DNA from: Cytobacillus horneckiae
Lineage (GTDB): Bacteria > Bacillota > Bacilli > Bacillales > Cytobacillaceae
Reading direction: 5' to 3'
Assembly: GCF_002835735.1 (NCBI RefSeq)
Contig: NZ_PISD01000042.1
Coordinates: forward strand, 1 to 41,892
DNA: 41,892 nt
Positions 41,215 to 41,892 of the stretch are shown in pieces. Both the position numbers and the translations under genes were made by a program. Under the pieces are notes generated by a model. It worked only from the letters and a program-made list of their open reading frames with translations. It searched no databases and was not told where the DNA came from. Within the stretch, counting starts at the first letter, position 1, and each line of letters opens with the position of its first letter.

Positions 41215-41892
41215 ATGCATAAAAATACGGTTAAAAAAATTAGTATTGCGCTATTATTAACATTCATGTTGATTTTGGCAATGGCTCCTCAAGGATTTGC
41301 CTTTGGAAAAGGTGCACACGGTCCTGATGTATATGTTGTTCAAGGGATGTTAAAATCACTTGGCAGCTATGAAGGTAAAATAACTGGACATTATAACGAG
41401 GCAACTGTTCGCGGCGTTAAATACTTTCAAAAACAACATGGATTGAATCCAACTGGTGCAGTCGATAATCGTACATTTGAATCAATCACATATTCATACA
41501 CAGCACAAAAATTTGGTGCTGGCGGTGGACCTGGTGCTGGTGAAGGCCCTGGTGCTGGCGGTGGACCTGGTGCTGGCGGCGGTCCTGGTGCTGGCGGCGG
41601 CCCTGGTGCTGGTGAAGGTCCTGGTGCTGGCGGTGGACCTGGTGCTGGTGAAGGTCCTGGTGCTGGTGAAGGTCCTGGTGCTGGTGAAGGTCCTGGCGCT
41701 GGCGAAGGTCCTGGTGCTGGTGAAGGTCCTGGTGCTGGTGAAGGCCCTGGTGCTGGTGAAGGTCCTGGCGCTGGCGAAGGTCCTGGTGCTGGTGAAGGCC
41801 CTGGTGCTGGTAAAGGTGCTGGCGAGGAGCCAGAAAAAGAACCAATTAAAGAACCAGCTAAACAACCTAGCAAAGAACCAATTAAAGAACCA
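41215..41892 (+). CDS. Secreted peptidoglycan-binding protein with GAGEGP repeats (3' end cut off)
   Basis: Open to the window end (226 codons, no stop). An N-terminal signal peptide of about 30 residues (KK, hydrophobic core, likely cut after GFA) is followed by one PG_binding_1 domain (about 35-95, GPDVYVVQGMLKSLGSYEGK... ATVRGVKYFQKQHGLNPTGAVDNRTFE). Then come 16 hexapeptides GAG[E/G]GP and a Lys/Glu/Pro-rich run (GEEPEKEPIKEP...). The PG domain should hold it to the wall; Gly-x-x-Pro repeats resemble collagen-like or spacer regions. ATG 41215 follows AAGGATGTGG. Its C-terminal function is unknown because it lies outside. Confidence 0.85.
   Translation, partial: MHKNTVKKISIALLLTFMLILAMAPQGFAFGKGAHGPDVYVVQGMLKSLGSYEGKITGHYNEATVRGVKYFQKQHGLNPTGAVDNRTFESITYSYTAQKFGAGGGPGAGEGPGAGGGPGAGGGPGAGGGPGAGEGPGAGGGPGAGEGPGAGEGPGAGEGPGAGEGPGAGEGPGAGEGPGAGEGPGAGEGPGAGEGPGAGKGAGEEPEKEPIKEPAKQPSKEPIKEP
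41515..41802 (+). repeat. Tandem 18-bp repeat, 16 units
   Basis: Sixteen units of the type GGTGCTGGTGAAGGTCCT with GGT/GGC and GAA/GGT/GGC variants, encoding GAG[E/G]GP. A seventeenth unit (41803-41820) is degenerate. Units 8-16 are nearly all the Glu form, units 1-7 mostly Gly. Units 11-13 and 15-16 repeat the same third-base variants, suggesting past duplication of blocks. Confidence 0.95.

Noticed and set aside
41515..41802. CRISPR array
   Set aside because: The 18-bp units are contiguous without spacers and keep the reading frame.
41427..41873. Long minus-strand open frames rich in Pro-Ala-Gly-Pro or Thr-Ser-Thr-Arg/His-Gln
   Set aside because: They are antisense images of the tandem 18-bp repeat of the plus-strand gene; no ribosome binding site or domain.

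Overview
The window is about 42 kb of low-GC, densely packed bacterial chromosome. Strong AGGAGG-type ribosome binding sites, a SAM-I (S-box) riboswitch, an OpuD-type betaine carrier, a CadC/CadA metal-efflux pair and several bacterial enhancer-binding proteins with matching sigma-54 promoters point to a Bacillaceae member. The species cannot be named from the sequence. No tRNA, rRNA, CRISPR array or intact insertion sequence was seen. The left edge cuts just after the stop of the first gene; the right edge cuts inside a repeat-rich secreted protein.

Left part (1-8.4 kb, minus strand): a BCCT osmolyte carrier, the ribosome-splitting GTPase HflX, an MFS drug-efflux protein, a GIY-YIG/DUF2087 gene pair, a YcdB-like protein of unknown function and a decayed GNAT acetyltransferase. 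The non-coding DNA before hflX and before the MFS gene is the most striking part. Each leader carries a short upstream ORF with its own ribosome binding site, followed by intrinsic terminators placed before the main start codon. This is the layout of ribosome-mediated transcription attenuation, as known for antibiotic-induced resistance genes.

Middle part (8.4-26.2 kb): a sigma-54-controlled catabolic region. One operon encodes an aldehyde dehydrogenase, a metallo-beta-lactamase-fold lactonase and a zinc alcohol dehydrogenase. It resembles gamma-butyrolactone/4-hydroxybutyrate catabolism and faces its own enhancer-binding protein. A second block holds a GntP-type permease, CoA-transferase subunits A and B, a second (frameshifted) enhancer-binding protein, a 3-hydroxyacyl-CoA dehydrogenase and a 3-hydroxybutyrate dehydrogenase, i.e. 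use of 3-hydroxybutyrate/ketone bodies. I find three near-perfect -24/-12 promoters of the form TGGCAT-N5-TTGCA, one per transcription unit. Between the two blocks sits a SAM-riboswitch operon: an HcxA/GldA-like dehydrogenase followed by the methionine importer metQ, metN, metI.

Right part (26.4-41.9 kb): a molybdate uptake locus (helix-turn-helix/periplasmic-binding-like regulator, modA, modB and a frameshifted MsmX/UgpC-like ATPase), a ferredoxin-NADP reductase under a Fur-box-like site, an iron-type alcohol dehydrogenase, cadC-cadA, a seven-iron-type ferredoxin, a polar amino acid ABC importer, a TetR-MFS pair whose pump is a paralogue of the left-hand one, and the start of a peptidoglycan-binding protein with GAGEGP hexapeptide repeats.

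Three genes are frame-disrupted. In two of them removal of a single C restores the frame, so sequencing or assembly error must be excluded before they are called pseudogenes.
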